The notes under the pieces: generated by a model
Seen by the model: the letters and a program-made list of their open reading frames with translations, nothing else
Database searches by the model: none
Told to the model about the DNA's origin: nothing
Position numbers and translations under genes: made by a program
Assembly (NCBI RefSeq): GCF_003967195.1
Contig: NZ_AP018725.1
Location: 682,001-746,000, forward strand
Source of the DNA: Sulfuriflexus mobilis
GTDB lineage: Bacteria; Pseudomonadota; Gammaproteobacteria; AKS1
DNA: 64,000 bases
Reading direction: 5' to 3'
In this document: positions 1-9,832 of the stretch, one piece after another
Position numbering within the stretch: the stretch's first letter is position 1
Layout of the letters: the number at the start of each line of letters is the position of its first letter

Positions 1-1
1 C

Positions 2-256
2 AAACAGGCCCGTCGTCTGCAACGTTTGCTGATCGGGCATGCCACCGAGTGTCAGCTGGATGGCAATGGTCGTGTGTTATTGCCACCGCCACTACGTGAA
101 TTCGCCAGCCTTAATCGGCAGGCCGTCCTGATTGGGCAAGGCAACAAGTTCGAGCTTTGGGATGAGCAGGTCTGGACTGAACGCCGCGATGTCTGGTTGG
201 TGGAGGAAGATGACGAGCTTGAAATGCCGGATGAACTGGGATCGCTGTCACTCTAG
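2..256 (+). CDS. mraZ: MraZ, C-terminal part (5' end outside window)
   Basis: The frame is open from the left edge and ends in TAG; the start codon lies upstream of the window. The residues match the second half of MraZ: an [12 protein letters not shown] stretch, an internal GRVLLPP block (second SpoVT/AbrB-like swapped-hairpin repeat) and [10 protein letters not shown]. The C-terminus ends in LGSLSL, as in other gammaproteobacterial MraZ. MraZ is a DNA-binding protein that represses its own dcw operon by binding repeats upstream of mraZ, which are not visible here. It is the first gene of the dcw cluster and rsmH follows directly. Confidence 0.93.
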   Translation, partial: KQARRLQRLLIGHATECQLDGNGRVLLPPPLREFASLNRQAVLIGQGNKFELWDEQVWTERRDVWLVEEDDELEMPDELGSLSL

Positions 257-307
257 GCGACGTCGGTGGATGCCGGCCAGGATTGTAAGGGTATAGATGC
301 GGCGTGT

Positions 308-1252
308 ATGAGCGGACCAGCAGAAAAAGATTATCACCATAAGCCGGTCATGCTCGAGGCGGTGCTTGACGCCCTGAATATAAAAACCGATGGCGTCTAT
401 GTCGATGGCACCTTTGGTCGCGGTGGTCATGCACGGGCGGTGTTGCAGCGACTCGGGCCAAACGGTCGGCTGCTGGCCCTGGACAGGGACCCGCAGGCGG
501 TTGAGGCGGCACAGGCATTGGCAGGGCAGGACGAACGATTCAGCATACAGCGAGGCTCGTTCACGATGTTAAGAACGCTGGTCGAAGACAATGACTTATT
601 GGGCAAGGTCGATGGTTTGTTACTCGACCTGGGTGTCTCGTCTCCGCAGTTGGATGACCCCGAACGTGGCTTCAGTTTCCAGCATGATGGTCCGCTGGAT
701 ATGCGCATGGATAACGAGAGCGGCCAGTCAGTTGCCGAATGGCTGGCTGAGGCCAGTGAACGTGATATCAGTCAGGTGTTGTTTGATTACGGCGAAGAGC
801 GTCATGGTAAACGTATTGCCCGCGCACTATGCAAGGCACGAAATGAAAATCCGATCACCACAACGGCACAACTGGTCGAGATTATCTCTGCAGCAAATCC
901 TTCACATGAGAAGCACAAACATCCGGCTACGCGCAGTTTTCAGGCCTTCCGTATTTTTATTAATCGCGAGCTGGATGAATTGCATGAAGTGCTTACACAG
1001 ACACTTGATGTGCTGGCTGTGGGCGGGCGCCTGGCAGTGATCAGTTTTCATTCACTCGAAGACAGGATTGTGAAGCGTTTTATTCGTCAGCAGGTACGTG
1101 GCGATGATATGCCGCGTGACCTGCCGGTAACGGCCGATATGCTGAATCCGCGCATGCGCGCCGTTGGCAAGGCAATCTATGCCGATGCGGCCGAGCTTGC
1201 CGTGAATCCGCGTGCACGCAGTGCCGTGTTACGCGTGGCGGAGAAGCTCTGA
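308..1252 (+). CDS. rsmH: 16S rRNA (cytosine-1402-N4)-methyltransferase RsmH
   Basis: RsmH (MraW) methylates N4 of C1402 in the 16S rRNA P site using SAM. Visible are the N-terminal HKPVMLEAVLDAL segment, the SAM-binding DGTFGRGGHA motif, LLLDLGVSSPQLD, and the late RLAVISFHSLEDRIVK motif typical of the family. I chose ATG 308 (314 aa) because homology begins right after it. A GTG at 266 in the same frame would add 14 residues with no family resemblance. The stop codon overlaps the ftsL start, so the two are likely translationally coupled. Confidence 0.95.
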   Translation: MSGPAEKDYHHKPVMLEAVLDALNIKTDGVYVDGTFGRGGHARAVLQRLGPNGRLLALDRDPQAVEAAQALAGQDERFSIQRGSFTMLRTLVEDNDLLGKVDGLLLDLGVSSPQLDDPERGFSFQHDGPLDMRMDNESGQSVAEWLAEASERDISQVLFDYGEERHGKRIARALCKARNENPITTTAQLVEIISAANPSHEKHKHPATRSFQAFRIFINRELDELHEVLTQTLDVLAVGGRLAVISFHSLEDRIVKRFIRQQVRGDDMPRDLPVTADMLNPRMRAVGKAIYADAAELAVNPRARSAVLRVAEKL

Positions 1253-1518
1253 TGCAAATACCGGTTGGTATTACCTTACTGGGTGTGGCGGTCATGGTTT
1301 CGGCACTGGGTGTGGTCTATAGCCGCCATGAAAGCCGCAAGTTATTTGTCGAGTTGCAGTCCTTGCAGGAGCAACGCGACGAGATGAACGTCGACTGGGG
1401 GCGTTTGCAACTGGAGCAAAGTACCTGGACCACACATGGGCGTGTAGCGGCGACCGCACGTGAACGCCTGGATATGGTCGTACCCGAAACCAAGAGTATC
1501 AGGATACTCAAATACTGA
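1252..1518 (+). CDS. ftsL: Cell division protein FtsL
   Basis: An 88-aa bitopic protein with one hydrophobic segment at about residues 4-23, followed by a periplasmic heptad-rich stretch (about 28-70) consistent with the FtsL coiled coil that pairs with FtsB and recruits FtsW/FtsI through FtsQ. The size and the position between rsmH and ftsI are the classical ones. Its start overlaps the rsmH stop and its stop overlaps the ftsI start. FtsL sequences diverge strongly, so the call rests mainly on topology and context. Confidence 0.9.
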   Translation: MQIPVGITLLGVAVMVSALGVVYSRHESRKLFVELQSLQEQRDEMNVDWGRLQLEQSTWTTHGRVAATARERLDMVVPETKSIRILKY

Positions 1519-3260
1519 TGACGACATCGGACACACAGCCACTGCGCTATCGTTTTCGCAGCCGCTTCACGCTGGGCCTGTTGCTGCTGGCCGCTGCGTT
1601 GCTGGGCTGGCGCATTGTCGATCTGCACGTGCTGCGCCATGACTTTTTACAGGGCCAGGGTGATGCACGCTCGCTGCGTGTGGTCGGCATGGCCGCCCAT
1701 CGTGGCATGATCACCGATCGGCATGGTGAACCACTGGCGATCAGCACACCGGTAGATTCCATCTGGGCCAACCCCCAGGAATTACTCCTCGAGCGTGAGC
1801 GCCTGCCTCAGCTGGCACGCGCCTTAAAGATGGATACTGACAAGCTGCAACAAATACTCGCTTCACGCCGTGGCCGCGAATTTGTTTACCTGCAACGCCA
1901 TAGTCACCCTGACCTGGCGCAGGATGTGGTGGCTCTCGGTATCGCCGGCGTATCCCTGCAGCGTGAATACCGCCGTTATTACCCGGCAGGTGAGGTCGCC
2001 GGTCATCTGATTGGTTTTACCAATATTGATGATGAAGGCCAGGAGGGGATCGAACTGGCCTATGACGACTGGCTGCGTGGCCAGCCGGGTAGCAAGCGCG
2101 TACTGAAAGACCGCCTCGGTCGTATTGTTGAGAACGTGGAAAGCATCCGTGTACCGCAGCCGGGTGGTTCCATGGCCCTGAGTATTGACCGACGTATCCA
2201 GTATCTCGCCTATAGCGAACTCAAGGCTGCGGTACAAAAGCACAAGGCCCGTTCCGGCTCAGCCGTGGTGCTGGATATCAAGACCGGTGAAGTCCTGGCC
2301 ATGGTCAATCAGCCGGCCTTTAACCCGAATAATCGTCGTAACCTGCGTGGTGATCGTTACCGTAACCGTGCGGTGACCGATGTCTTTGAGCCGGGTTCAA
2401 CCATGAAGCCTTTTACTATTGCGGCAGCGCTCGAATCCGGAAAGTTCAAGGCAAGTACACAGATCCAGACCGCACCGGGCCATTACATGCTTGGCGCGAA
2501 TACGGTCAAAGACAGTAAAAACTACGGTTTGATCGATGTGGCAACGGTGCTGCAAAAATCCAGCAATGTCGGCGCCAGCAAGATGGCGCTGGCCTTAACC
2601 GCTGAGCAACAGTGGGATATGTTGAACCGGGTCGGCTTTGGTGAGATCACAAGCAGTGGTTTCCCCGGGGAGTCGAGTGGCCTGTTAACCGAGTTCCGTA
2701 AGTGGCGCGATATCGACCGTGCGACGTTGTCGTTTGGCTATGGGCTCTCTGCGACCTTATTACAGTTGGCGCAGGCCTATAGCGTGTTTGCCACGGATGG
2801 TTATCAGCGTCCGCTTTCATTGCAACGTGTCGATGATATTGAGGCCGTGACGGCAAATCAGCAACGTGTGATGGATGAAGACGTGGCTATCCAGGTCCGT
2901 CACATGCTGGAGCGCGTGGTAGAACCAGGCGGTACAGCGACGCGTGCCGCCGTGCCGGGTTACCGGGTGGCGGGCAAGACCGGCACGGTGCGCAAGTCCG
3001 GTATTGGTGGTTATGTTGAAGAACGTTACCTGTCGCTGTTTGCGGGTCTGGCACCGGTGAGTCACCCGCGCCTGGTGATGGTGGTGATGGTGAACGAGCC
3101 GAGTAATGGTGATTATTATGGTGGCGTGGTCGCGGCGCCGGTCTTTGCCAATGTTATGGCCGGTGCCTTGCGCCTGCTGAATATCGCCCCGGATGCCCTG
3201 CCGGAATCTACTGAACAGATGATGGCGGCTGCAGGTTACGTTGCCGGAGGTCGGCCATGA
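1518..3260 (+). CDS. ftsI: Peptidoglycan D,D-transpeptidase FtsI (PBP3)
   Basis: Septal class B penicillin-binding protein, 580 aa. A short cytoplasmic N-terminus is followed by a membrane anchor (about residues 17-36) and the pedestal domain, which contains the HRGMITDRHGEPLA motif. The transpeptidase domain has all three active-site motifs: SxxK at S294-K297 (STMK), SxN at S348-N350 and KTG at 487-489. It cross-links peptidoglycan made by FtsW at the septum. The TGA overlaps the murE ATG. Nothing is missing relative to the family. Confidence 0.97.
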   Translation: MTTSDTQPLRYRFRSRFTLGLLLLAAALLGWRIVDLHVLRHDFLQGQGDARSLRVVGMAAHRGMITDRHGEPLAISTPVDSIWANPQELLLERERLPQLARALKMDTDKLQQILASRRGREFVYLQRHSHPDLAQDVVALGIAGVSLQREYRRYYPAGEVAGHLIGFTNIDDEGQEGIELAYDDWLRGQPGSKRVLKDRLGRIVENVESIRVPQPGGSMALSIDRRIQYLAYSELKAAVQKHKARSGSAVVLDIKTGEVLAMVNQPAFNPNNRRNLRGDRYRNRAVTDVFEPGSTMKPFTIAAALESGKFKASTQIQTAPGHYMLGANTVKDSKNYGLIDVATVLQKSSNVGASKMALALTAEQQWDMLNRVGFGEITSSGFPGESSGLLTEFRKWRDIDRATLSFGYGLSATLLQLAQAYSVFATDGYQRPLSLQRVDDIEAVTANQQRVMDEDVAIQVRHMLERVVEPGGTATRAAVPGYRVAGKTGTVRKSGIGGYVEERYLSLFAGLAPVSHPRLVMVVMVNEPSNGDYYGGVVAAPVFANVMAGALRLLNIAPDALPESTEQMMAAAGYVAGGRP

Positions 3261-4831
3261 TGACCGTCGTACAGCCCCCCGTGCGGGCCTACCCCTTGGC
3301 CAGTCTGCTGGCGGACCTGGCCGAGCGTGACATCACGGTAAGTTGTGATGTCACGGGCATGAGCCTGAACAGCGACCAGATTCAAAGCGGAGACCTGTTC
3401 CTTGCCTGTGCGGGGTTGCGCAGTCATGGTCTGCAATACGCCGAGTCTGCTGTGAAAAAAGGTGCCGTGGCGATTGCCTATGAAACGCCGAGTGAACAAC
3501 AACTACAGGGTCAGCTGGGCGAGATACTCGTGCCTTTGCAGGGCCTGGGCATTCCGCTGGTGGCGGTGAAGGAGTTGAGCATCAAGGTGGGCGTGATCGC
3601 TGAGCGTTTTTATGGCCAGCCCTCACAGGCCATGCACGTGATTGGTATCACGGGCACTAATGGCAAGACTTCATGCAGTCACTTCCTCGCCAGCCTGTTG
3701 TCTACTGCGCGCGCTCCCTGTGGCCTGATCGGCACCCTGGGTAATGGCAAATTCGGTCAATTGACAAGCACTACCCACACGACACCCGATGCCGTGACCC
3801 TGCACAAGCTGTTTGCCGAGATGCGCGATGATGGCCTGGAGTATGTGTGCATGGAGGTCTCGTCACATGGTCTCGAGCAGGGGCGTGTCAGTGGTGTGAG
3901 CTTTGACACGGCCGTATTTACCAACCTGACTCGTGATCACCTCGATTACCACGGCGATATGGAAAATTATGCCCGCAGTAAACAATTGCTGTTTGAGCAG
4001 GCCGGGCTGCGCTATGCGGTGATCAATGCCGATGATGCCTTTGGTCGTGAGTTATTGATCAGCCTGCCGGATAGTGTGCAGTCGGTGGCCTATAGCCTCA
4101 GCGAAGAAGGCAATGCCGAGTCGACGGAGTTGCGTCACAGCGTTATGCACCTGGGTTGTGTGCAGGGTAGTGACCTGCACTTCAGCGGCGATGGCATGTC
4201 CGTGCAGGTCAGCAGCCCCTGGGGTGATGGTGAATTGCAAAGCCCACTGTTTGGTCGCTTCAATGCCAGCAATGTACTGGCGGTAATGGCCGTGGCCCTG
4301 TTAACCGGTATGCGGTTACCCAGTGTGCTGGCGGGGATACAGCAGTTACAGAGTGTGCCGGGTCGCATGCAGAAGATCGAGTCGGCAAAGGGACAACCCA
4401 TGGTTGTCGTCGACTATGCACATAGCCCGGATGCCCTGGAGCAGGCACTGAGCGCCCTGCGGGTGCACTGCCGGAGTGAATTGTATTGTGTATTTGGTTG
4501 CGGGGGGGATCGGGACCGTGGCAAGCGCCCCCTGATGGGCAGTGTTGCCGAGCAATGGGCCGACCACATTATCCTCACCGATGATAATCCGCGTAGCGAA
4601 GACAGTCGGGCGATCATTGAAGACATCCGTGGAGGCATCCAGAACACCGACAAGCTGCATATCGAGACTGATCGACGTGCTGCCATCGCCTACGCCATTG
4701 CCCGTGCAGGGAGCAGCGACATTATCCTGGTTGCCGGCAAGGGGCATGAGAATTATCAATTGATCGGTGATCAGCGTTTGCCGTTTAACGATGCAGAAGT
4801 GATCGCCGAATGCCTCGGGGGTGACCAGTGA
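3257..4831 (+). CDS. murE: UDP-MurNAc-tripeptide synthetase MurE (meso-diaminopimelate-adding)
   Basis: Adds meso-diaminopimelate to UDP-MurNAc-L-Ala-D-Glu in the cytoplasm. The Mur ligase ATP loop GTNGKT is at residues 133-138. The DNPR motif at 442-445, diagnostic of mDAP rather than lysine specificity, is intact. Central and C-terminal Mur domains are complete (524 aa, slightly longer than the E. coli enzyme). Translation starts at ATG 3257 within an ATGA overlap with ftsI. A second ATG follows immediately, so the N-terminus could be one residue shorter. It shares GTGA with murF downstream. Confidence 0.97.
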   Translation: MMTVVQPPVRAYPLASLLADLAERDITVSCDVTGMSLNSDQIQSGDLFLACAGLRSHGLQYAESAVKKGAVAIAYETPSEQQLQGQLGEILVPLQGLGIPLVAVKELSIKVGVIAERFYGQPSQAMHVIGITGTNGKTSCSHFLASLLSTARAPCGLIGTLGNGKFGQLTSTTHTTPDAVTLHKLFAEMRDDGLEYVCMEVSSHGLEQGRVSGVSFDTAVFTNLTRDHLDYHGDMENYARSKQLLFEQAGLRYAVINADDAFGRELLISLPDSVQSVAYSLSEEGNAESTELRHSVMHLGCVQGSDLHFSGDGMSVQVSSPWGDGELQSPLFGRFNASNVLAVMAVALLTGMRLPSVLAGIQQLQSVPGRMQKIESAKGQPMVVVDYAHSPDALEQALSALRVHCRSELYCVFGCGGDRDRGKRPLMGSVAEQWADHIILTDDNPRSEDSRAIIEDIRGGIQNTDKLHIETDRRAAIAYAIARAGSSDIILVAGKGHENYQLIGDQRLPFNDAEVIAECLGGDQ

Positions 4832-6186
4832 ACGCCTGCAGCATGCAGCTTTCAGAGGCCGCCAGCGTGCTGGGTGTGCCGTATCAGGGCACCGATGTGC
4901 ACTTCAAGGGCGTCAGTACCGATACACGCAGCGTGCAACGGGGTGAATTATTTATTGCCTTGCAGGGTGAGCATTTTGATGCCCATGCGTTTATCGCCGA
5001 GGCCACCGCCAGTGGCGCCGTGGCCATAGTGGTCAGTCGCCCGGTCGAGACCGGGGTGCCGGTCTTGCTCGTCGAGGATACCCGCCAGGCACTCGGCAGC
5101 CTGGCAAGTGCCTGGCGAGATCGTTTTCACATCCCGCTGGTGGCGATCACCGGCAGCAATGGCAAGACCACGGTCAAGGAAATGATCGCCGCTATCCTGC
5201 GTGTGAAGGGCCAACCACTGGTGACAGTGGGCAACCTGAACAATGATATTGGTGTGCCCATGACCCTGTTGCGGCTGGATGTCACTCATAGCCATGCGGT
5301 GATTGAAATGGGTGCCAACCATGCCGGTGAGATCGCCTACCTTGCCTCGCTGGCGAAGCCGGCTGTTGGCGTGGTCACCAATGCCATGTCGGCCCACCTC
5401 GAAGGTTTTGGCGGCCTTGATGGCGTGGCCCGGGCCAAGGGTGAAATGTTCGAGGCCCTGAGCGAGTCGGCGACGGCCGTCATCAATGCCGATGATCACT
5501 ACGCGGATTACTGGTGCGAGCGGGCCAAACCGGCGCAGGTGCTGCGTTTTGGTATTCAACAGTCCGCCGAGGTGTCTGCCAGTGAGATCGAATTCAACTT
5601 GGCGGACTGGCAGACCTGCTTTGTCCTGCAAACCCCGCAGGGTCGTATCGATATCCGTCTGCCCCTGGTGGGCCAGCACAACGTTATGAATGCCCTCGCT
5701 GCCAGTGCGGCGAGTCTGGCAGTGGGTGTGTCTTTAGAAGAGGTGCGCGATGGTTTGCTGAACATGCAAAACGTCAAGGGCCGTTTACGCGCGCAGACAG
5801 CCAGCAATGGTGCAATGCTTATTGATGACACCTATAACGCCAATCCCTCTTCATTGCAGGCCGGTCTGGATGTGCTGGAGATGATGCCGGGTAAACGTGT
5901 GCTGGTACTGGGCGACATGGGTGAACTGGGTGAAGAGGCCATCAGCCTGCATGAGGGTGTCGCCGCGCAGGCGCGCGAGGCCAATGTCCAGTTTCTCTAT
6001 GCACTGGGAGAGAACAGCCGCTATGCCGTTGAGGCCTTTGGTGTCGGGGGGCAGCACTTTACGGAACATGATGACTTGCTACAGGCATTGCGGGAACAGC
6101 TGGATGAAAACTGCGTAGTGTTGATCAAGGGCTCACGTCTCATGCAGATGGAACGTATCGTCACCGGTTTGCTGGAGGAAGTGTAG
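4828..6186 (+). CDS. murF: UDP-MurNAc-tripeptide-D-alanyl-D-alanine ligase MurF
   Basis: The last cytoplasmic Mur ligase, adding D-Ala-D-Ala to the UDP-MurNAc-tripeptide. The N-terminal domain carries the [16 protein letters not shown] motif, the ATP loop GSNGKTT is at 109-115, and the central [10 protein letters not shown] motif is typical of MurF. At 452 aa it is full length. The start is GTG at 4828, overlapping the murE stop as GTGA, so coupling is likely. mraY follows after 2 bases. Confidence 0.97.
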   Translation: MNACSMQLSEAASVLGVPYQGTDVHFKGVSTDTRSVQRGELFIALQGEHFDAHAFIAEATASGAVAIVVSRPVETGVPVLLVEDTRQALGSLASAWRDRFHIPLVAITGSNGKTTVKEMIAAILRVKGQPLVTVGNLNNDIGVPMTLLRLDVTHSHAVIEMGANHAGEIAYLASLAKPAVGVVTNAMSAHLEGFGGLDGVARAKGEMFEALSESATAVINADDHYADYWCERAKPAQVLRFGIQQSAEVSASEIEFNLADWQTCFVLQTPQGRIDIRLPLVGQHNVMNALAASAASLAVGVSLEEVRDGLLNMQNVKGRLRAQTASNGAMLIDDTYNANPSSLQAGLDVLEMMPGKRVLVLGDMGELGEEAISLHEGVAAQAREANVQFLYALGENSRYAVEAFGVGGQHFTEHDDLLQALREQLDENCVVLIKGSRLMQMERIVTGLLEEV

Positions 6187-6188
6187 AC

Positions 6189-7271
6189 ATGTTGTACTAC
6201 CTGACACAACAACTGGCGGAAACCTACAGCGGCTTTAATGTCTTCCAGTACCTGACACTGCGCGCCATCCTCGGTGTGCTGACTGCACTGCTTATCTCCT
6301 TTATGATTGGCCCGACCATGATTCGCCGCCTGACCATGAAACAGATTGGTCAGCCGATCCGTGATGACGGTCCACAGTCACACTTGAGTAAGGCCGGGAC
6401 CCCGACCATGGGTGGGGCGTTGATTATCGTCGCGATTGCCGTCAGCACCTTGCTCTGGGCAGATTTGAACAACCGTTATATCTGGGTGGTTCTTGTGACC
6501 ATGCTGGCCTTCGGTGTGATCGGTTTTTACGATGATTACATCAAACTGGTGAAGCAGGACCCGAAGGGCCTGAAGTCGCGTTATAAGTACCTGTGGCAGT
6601 CTGTGTGCGGTATCCTCATCGCCATCTTCCTCTATAAGACCGCGACCCTGAGTGCCGAAACGACACTGATCGTGCCATTCTTTAAGAGTGTTTCGATTCA
6701 ATTGGGCTGGTTGTTTATCCCGCTGGTGTACTTTGTCATTGTCGGTTCGAGTAACGCCGTGAATCTGACCGATGGTCTCGATGGCCTGGCGATCCTGCCA
6801 ACGGTCATGGTCGGTGGTGCGTTGGGGATCTTTGCCTATACCACCGGTAACGTAAAACTCGCTTCATACCTGTTGATCCCCTATGTACCGGGTGTCGGCG
6901 AGGTTGTGATCTTCTGTGGTGCCCTGGTCGGTGCCGGTCTGGGTTTTCTCTGGTTCAACGCCTATCCGGCCCAGGTCTTCATGGGCGATGTCGGTGCGCT
7001 GGCCCTCGGCGCAGCCCTCGGTGTGGTGGCCGTGGTGGTTCGTCAGGAACTGGTGCTGGTGATCATGGGTGGCGTATTTGTCATGGAGACCGTCTCAGTG
7101 ATCTTGCAGGTCATTTCGTTCAAGCTGACCGGTAAACGTATTTTCCGCATGGCACCGTTACATCACCATTTTGAATTAAAGGGCTGGCCGGAACCGCGCG
7201 TGATCGTGCGCTTCTGGATCGTGACCGTGATCCTCGTCTTGATCGGTCTGGCCACACTGAAACTGCGTTAA
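6189..7271 (+). CDS. mraY: Phospho-MurNAc-pentapeptide transferase MraY
   Basis: Integral membrane enzyme that transfers phospho-MurNAc-pentapeptide to undecaprenyl phosphate, forming lipid I. About ten hydrophobic segments span the 360 aa. Diagnostic motifs are visible: the FYDDYIKL aspartates, [13 protein letters not shown], a magnesium-binding [11 protein letters not shown] motif and the [12 protein letters not shown] loop near the C-terminus. It lies directly after murF and before murD, as in other gammaproteobacterial dcw clusters. Confidence 0.97.
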   Translation: MLYYLTQQLAETYSGFNVFQYLTLRAILGVLTALLISFMIGPTMIRRLTMKQIGQPIRDDGPQSHLSKAGTPTMGGALIIVAIAVSTLLWADLNNRYIWVVLVTMLAFGVIGFYDDYIKLVKQDPKGLKSRYKYLWQSVCGILIAIFLYKTATLSAETTLIVPFFKSVSIQLGWLFIPLVYFVIVGSSNAVNLTDGLDGLAILPTVMVGGALGIFAYTTGNVKLASYLLIPYVPGVGEVVIFCGALVGAGLGFLWFNAYPAQVFMGDVGALALGAALGVVAVVVRQELVLVIMGGVFVMETVSVILQVISFKLTGKRIFRMAPLHHHFELKGWPEPRVIVRFWIVTVILVLIGLATLKLR

Positions 7272-7289
7272 GGGAAACGAGCAAAAAAA

Positions 7290-8624
7290 GTGAACAAACA
7301 GGCACAACAAACACTCGTGGTCGGGCTGGGTAAAACCGGTCTGTCCTGCGCGCGCCACCTGGCTGCGCGGGGTGTGCCGTTTGTGATCACCGACAGCCGT
7401 ATGCAACCACCGGGGCTGCAACAACTGCGTGATGAAATGCCGGAACTTACCGTGCATGTTGGCGGTTTTCTTGATAGTGATTTTGCCGAGGCCGAGCAGA
7501 TCATACTGAGCCCGGGCATCTCGCGACATGGCCGGCATGTTCAGGCCGCCGAGCAACACGGTGCCGAGGTCCTTGGTGATATTGAATTATTTGCCCGCGA
7601 GGCGAAGGCCCCGGTAGTGGCGATTACCGGTACCAATGGCAAGAGCACGGTTACCACGCTGCTCGCCGAGATGGCGCGTGCCAGCGGCGTGCAGGTGCAG
7701 GTTGGCGGCAACCTCGGCATGCCGGCACTGGAACTGTTGCATGATGACAAGACGGGACTCTATGTGCTGGAACTGTCCAGTTTCCAGCTCGAGACCACGT
7801 ATTCGCTGAACGCCGTGGCCGCCGTGGTGTTGAACGTGACGGCGGATCACATGGACCGTTACGACAGCGTCGAGGCCTATGCACGGGCCAAGCAGGGCGT
7901 GTATCGCGGTGACGGGGTGATGGTGATCAATGCCGATGACCCGATGGTCGAGGCCATGGCCGATACACAACGGCGGGTGATCCGTTTTTCCCTGTCTGTG
8001 CCGAAGGACAATGACTTTGGTCTGCTTGAAAAGGCCGGTGAGGTCTACCTTTCCAGAGGCACACAGGCCCTGCTGGCGGTTAAAGATATGAAACTCGTTG
8101 GGCGCCACAACCAGGCCAACGCCCTGGCGGCACTGGCGCTGGGTTCGGCCATTGACCTGGACCTGGAGGCCATGCTGAAGGTGTTACGCACATTCAAGGG
8201 GCTGGCCCATCGCAGTGAGTGGGTCGCCGATATAAAGGGTGTGCGCTGGTATAACGACTCCAAGGCCACCAATGTGGGCGCGGCCACGGCGGCACTCGAA
8301 GGCATGCCCGGCACGTTGGTGTTGATCGCCGGTGGTGATGGCAAGGGCGCGGATTTTTCCGCCTTGCGTGAAGCCGTGAAAGGGCATGTACGTTGTGTGG
8401 TGTTATTGGGCCGTGATGCGCCACTGATTGAACTGGCCATACAGGGCGTGGTGCCTGTTCAGTATGCCAACGACATGCATGATGCCGTACAGCAGGCTGC
8501 CAATTGTGCGCAGCCCGGCGACAGTGTGTTGTTATCACCGGCCTGCGCCAGTTTTGATATGTATAATAATTTTGAAGAACGTGGTGCTGACTTTATCGCC
8601 GCGGTGGGAGGACTGTCATCATGA
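7290..8624 (+). CDS. murD: UDP-MurNAc-L-alanine-D-glutamate ligase MurD
   Basis: Adds D-glutamate to UDP-MurNAc-L-Ala. The N-terminal UDP-binding fold starts with VVGLGKTGLSCA, the ATP loop GTNGKST is at 114-120, and the C-terminal region has NDSKATNVGA and the LLSPACASFDMY motif. At 444 aa it has typical length. The start codon is GTG at 7290, 18 bases after mraY. It ends in an ATGA overlap with ftsW. Confidence 0.97.
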   Translation: MNKQAQQTLVVGLGKTGLSCARHLAARGVPFVITDSRMQPPGLQQLRDEMPELTVHVGGFLDSDFAEAEQIILSPGISRHGRHVQAAEQHGAEVLGDIELFAREAKAPVVAITGTNGKSTVTTLLAEMARASGVQVQVGGNLGMPALELLHDDKTGLYVLELSSFQLETTYSLNAVAAVVLNVTADHMDRYDSVEAYARAKQGVYRGDGVMVINADDPMVEAMADTQRRVIRFSLSVPKDNDFGLLEKAGEVYLSRGTQALLAVKDMKLVGRHNQANALAALALGSAIDLDLEAMLKVLRTFKGLAHRSEWVADIKGVRWYNDSKATNVGAATAALEGMPGTLVLIAGGDGKGADFSALREAVKGHVRCVVLLGRDAPLIELAIQGVVPVQYANDMHDAVQQAANCAQPGDSVLLSPACASFDMYNNFEERGADFIAAVGGLSS

Positions 8625-9832
8625 TAGCCGCCACGCATCACGCCACCGCCTTTGCTGCAAACACCACGCGGCAACGCAAGCGTAGCGACGTCCAGGCCCG
8701 TTTCGATTATGCCTTGTTGACGGCGGTCCTGATCCTGCTCGGGCTGGGCCTGATCATGGTCGCCTCGGCATCGATTTCAATTGCCGATCGTCAACTTGGC
8801 CAGCCTTTCTATTATTTATTGCGCCAGGCTTTGTACGTCCTGCTCGGACTGGGGTTGGCCGCTGTGGTGACACGTATACCGCTCGATCTCTGGGAGCGTG
8901 TCAGCGCCTTATTGCTCATCTGTGGTTTGTTGTTACTGGGTTTTATCCTCTTGCCCGGGGTAGCTCGCGAGATCAATGGCAGTATCCGCTGGTTGTCACT
9001 GGGCGTGTTTAACCTGCAACCCTCCGAATTTATGAAACTGTTTGTAATCGTCTACCTGGCCGGTTACCTGGTACGACGCGGTGACGAGGTGCGTACGACT
9101 GTATGGGGTTTCCTCAAGCCGATGCTGGTGCTGGTGCTGGCGGCGCTGTTGTTACTGATGGAACCCGACATGGGGGCCGCGGCAGTGATCTTTGCTACCG
9201 CGCTGGGCATGATGTTTCTCGGTGGTGTCCGTATCTGGCACTTCGGGGTGTTGCTGTTACTCATGGCCGGGGCCGTGGCGACCCTGACGGTGACCTCACC
9301 CTACCGTATGGAACGCGTGACGGCCTTCTTAAATCCCTGGGCAGACCCGTTCAACAGCGGCTTCCAGCTGACCCAGTCCCTGATCGCCTTTGGTCGCGGT
9401 GAGTGGTTCGGTGTTGGCCTTGGGGGCAGTGTGCAAAAATTGTTTTACTTGCCCGAGGCGCATACCGATTTTGTGTTTGCCGTCCTCGCCGAGGAACTGG
9501 GTATGTTCGGTGCCCTGGCCGTGGTGTTGCTGTTTGCCTTCATCGCCGTACGCGCCTTCCGCATTGCCAATCAGGCACGCCAGCTGGGTCTGCACTTCGC
9601 TGCCTACAGCGCCTATGGCATCAGCCTGTGGTTAAGCATGCAGGCCTTTATCAATATCGGCGTGAATACCGGCGTCTTGCCGACCAAGGGTCTGACCCTG
9701 CCACTAATGAGTTATGGCGGCAGCAGCATGCTGGCGGCCTGCGTGGCGGTGGGCCTGTTATTGCGTGTCGATATCGAAACGCGCGAGGCCTGGTTGCGCT
9801 CGGTCGATGTGAAGCGGGGAGGTGGCCGATGA
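8621..9832 (+). CDS. ftsW: Peptidoglycan glycosyltransferase FtsW (SEDS family)
   Basis: A polytopic SEDS protein of 403 aa that polymerises lipid II at the septum together with FtsI. A cytoplasmic N-terminal tail of about 27 residues is followed by about ten membrane segments. SEDS signature stretches are present: LQPSEFMKLF, the long periplasmic loop with GRGEWFGVGLGGSVQK, and LPLMSYGGSSM near the end. It overlaps murD by four bases and murG by four bases. Confidence 0.96.
   Translation: MIAATHHATAFAANTTRQRKRSDVQARFDYALLTAVLILLGLGLIMVASASISIADRQLGQPFYYLLRQALYVLLGLGLAAVVTRIPLDLWERVSALLLICGLLLLGFILLPGVAREINGSIRWLSLGVFNLQPSEFMKLFVIVYLAGYLVRRGDEVRTTVWGFLKPMLVLVLAALLLLMEPDMGAAAVIFATALGMMFLGGVRIWHFGVLLLLMAGAVATLTVTSPYRMERVTAFLNPWADPFNSGFQLTQSLIAFGRGEWFGVGLGGSVQKLFYLPEAHTDFVFAVLAEELGMFGALAVVLLFAFIAVRAFRIANQARQLGLHFAAYSAYGISLWLSMQAFINIGVNTGVLPTKGLTLPLMSYGGSSMLAACVAVGLLLRVDIETREAWLRSVDVKRGGGR

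Noticed and set aside
9403-9828. 5' extension of the murG frame
   Set aside because: Lies wholly inside ftsW in another frame; MurG resemblance begins only after ATG 9829.
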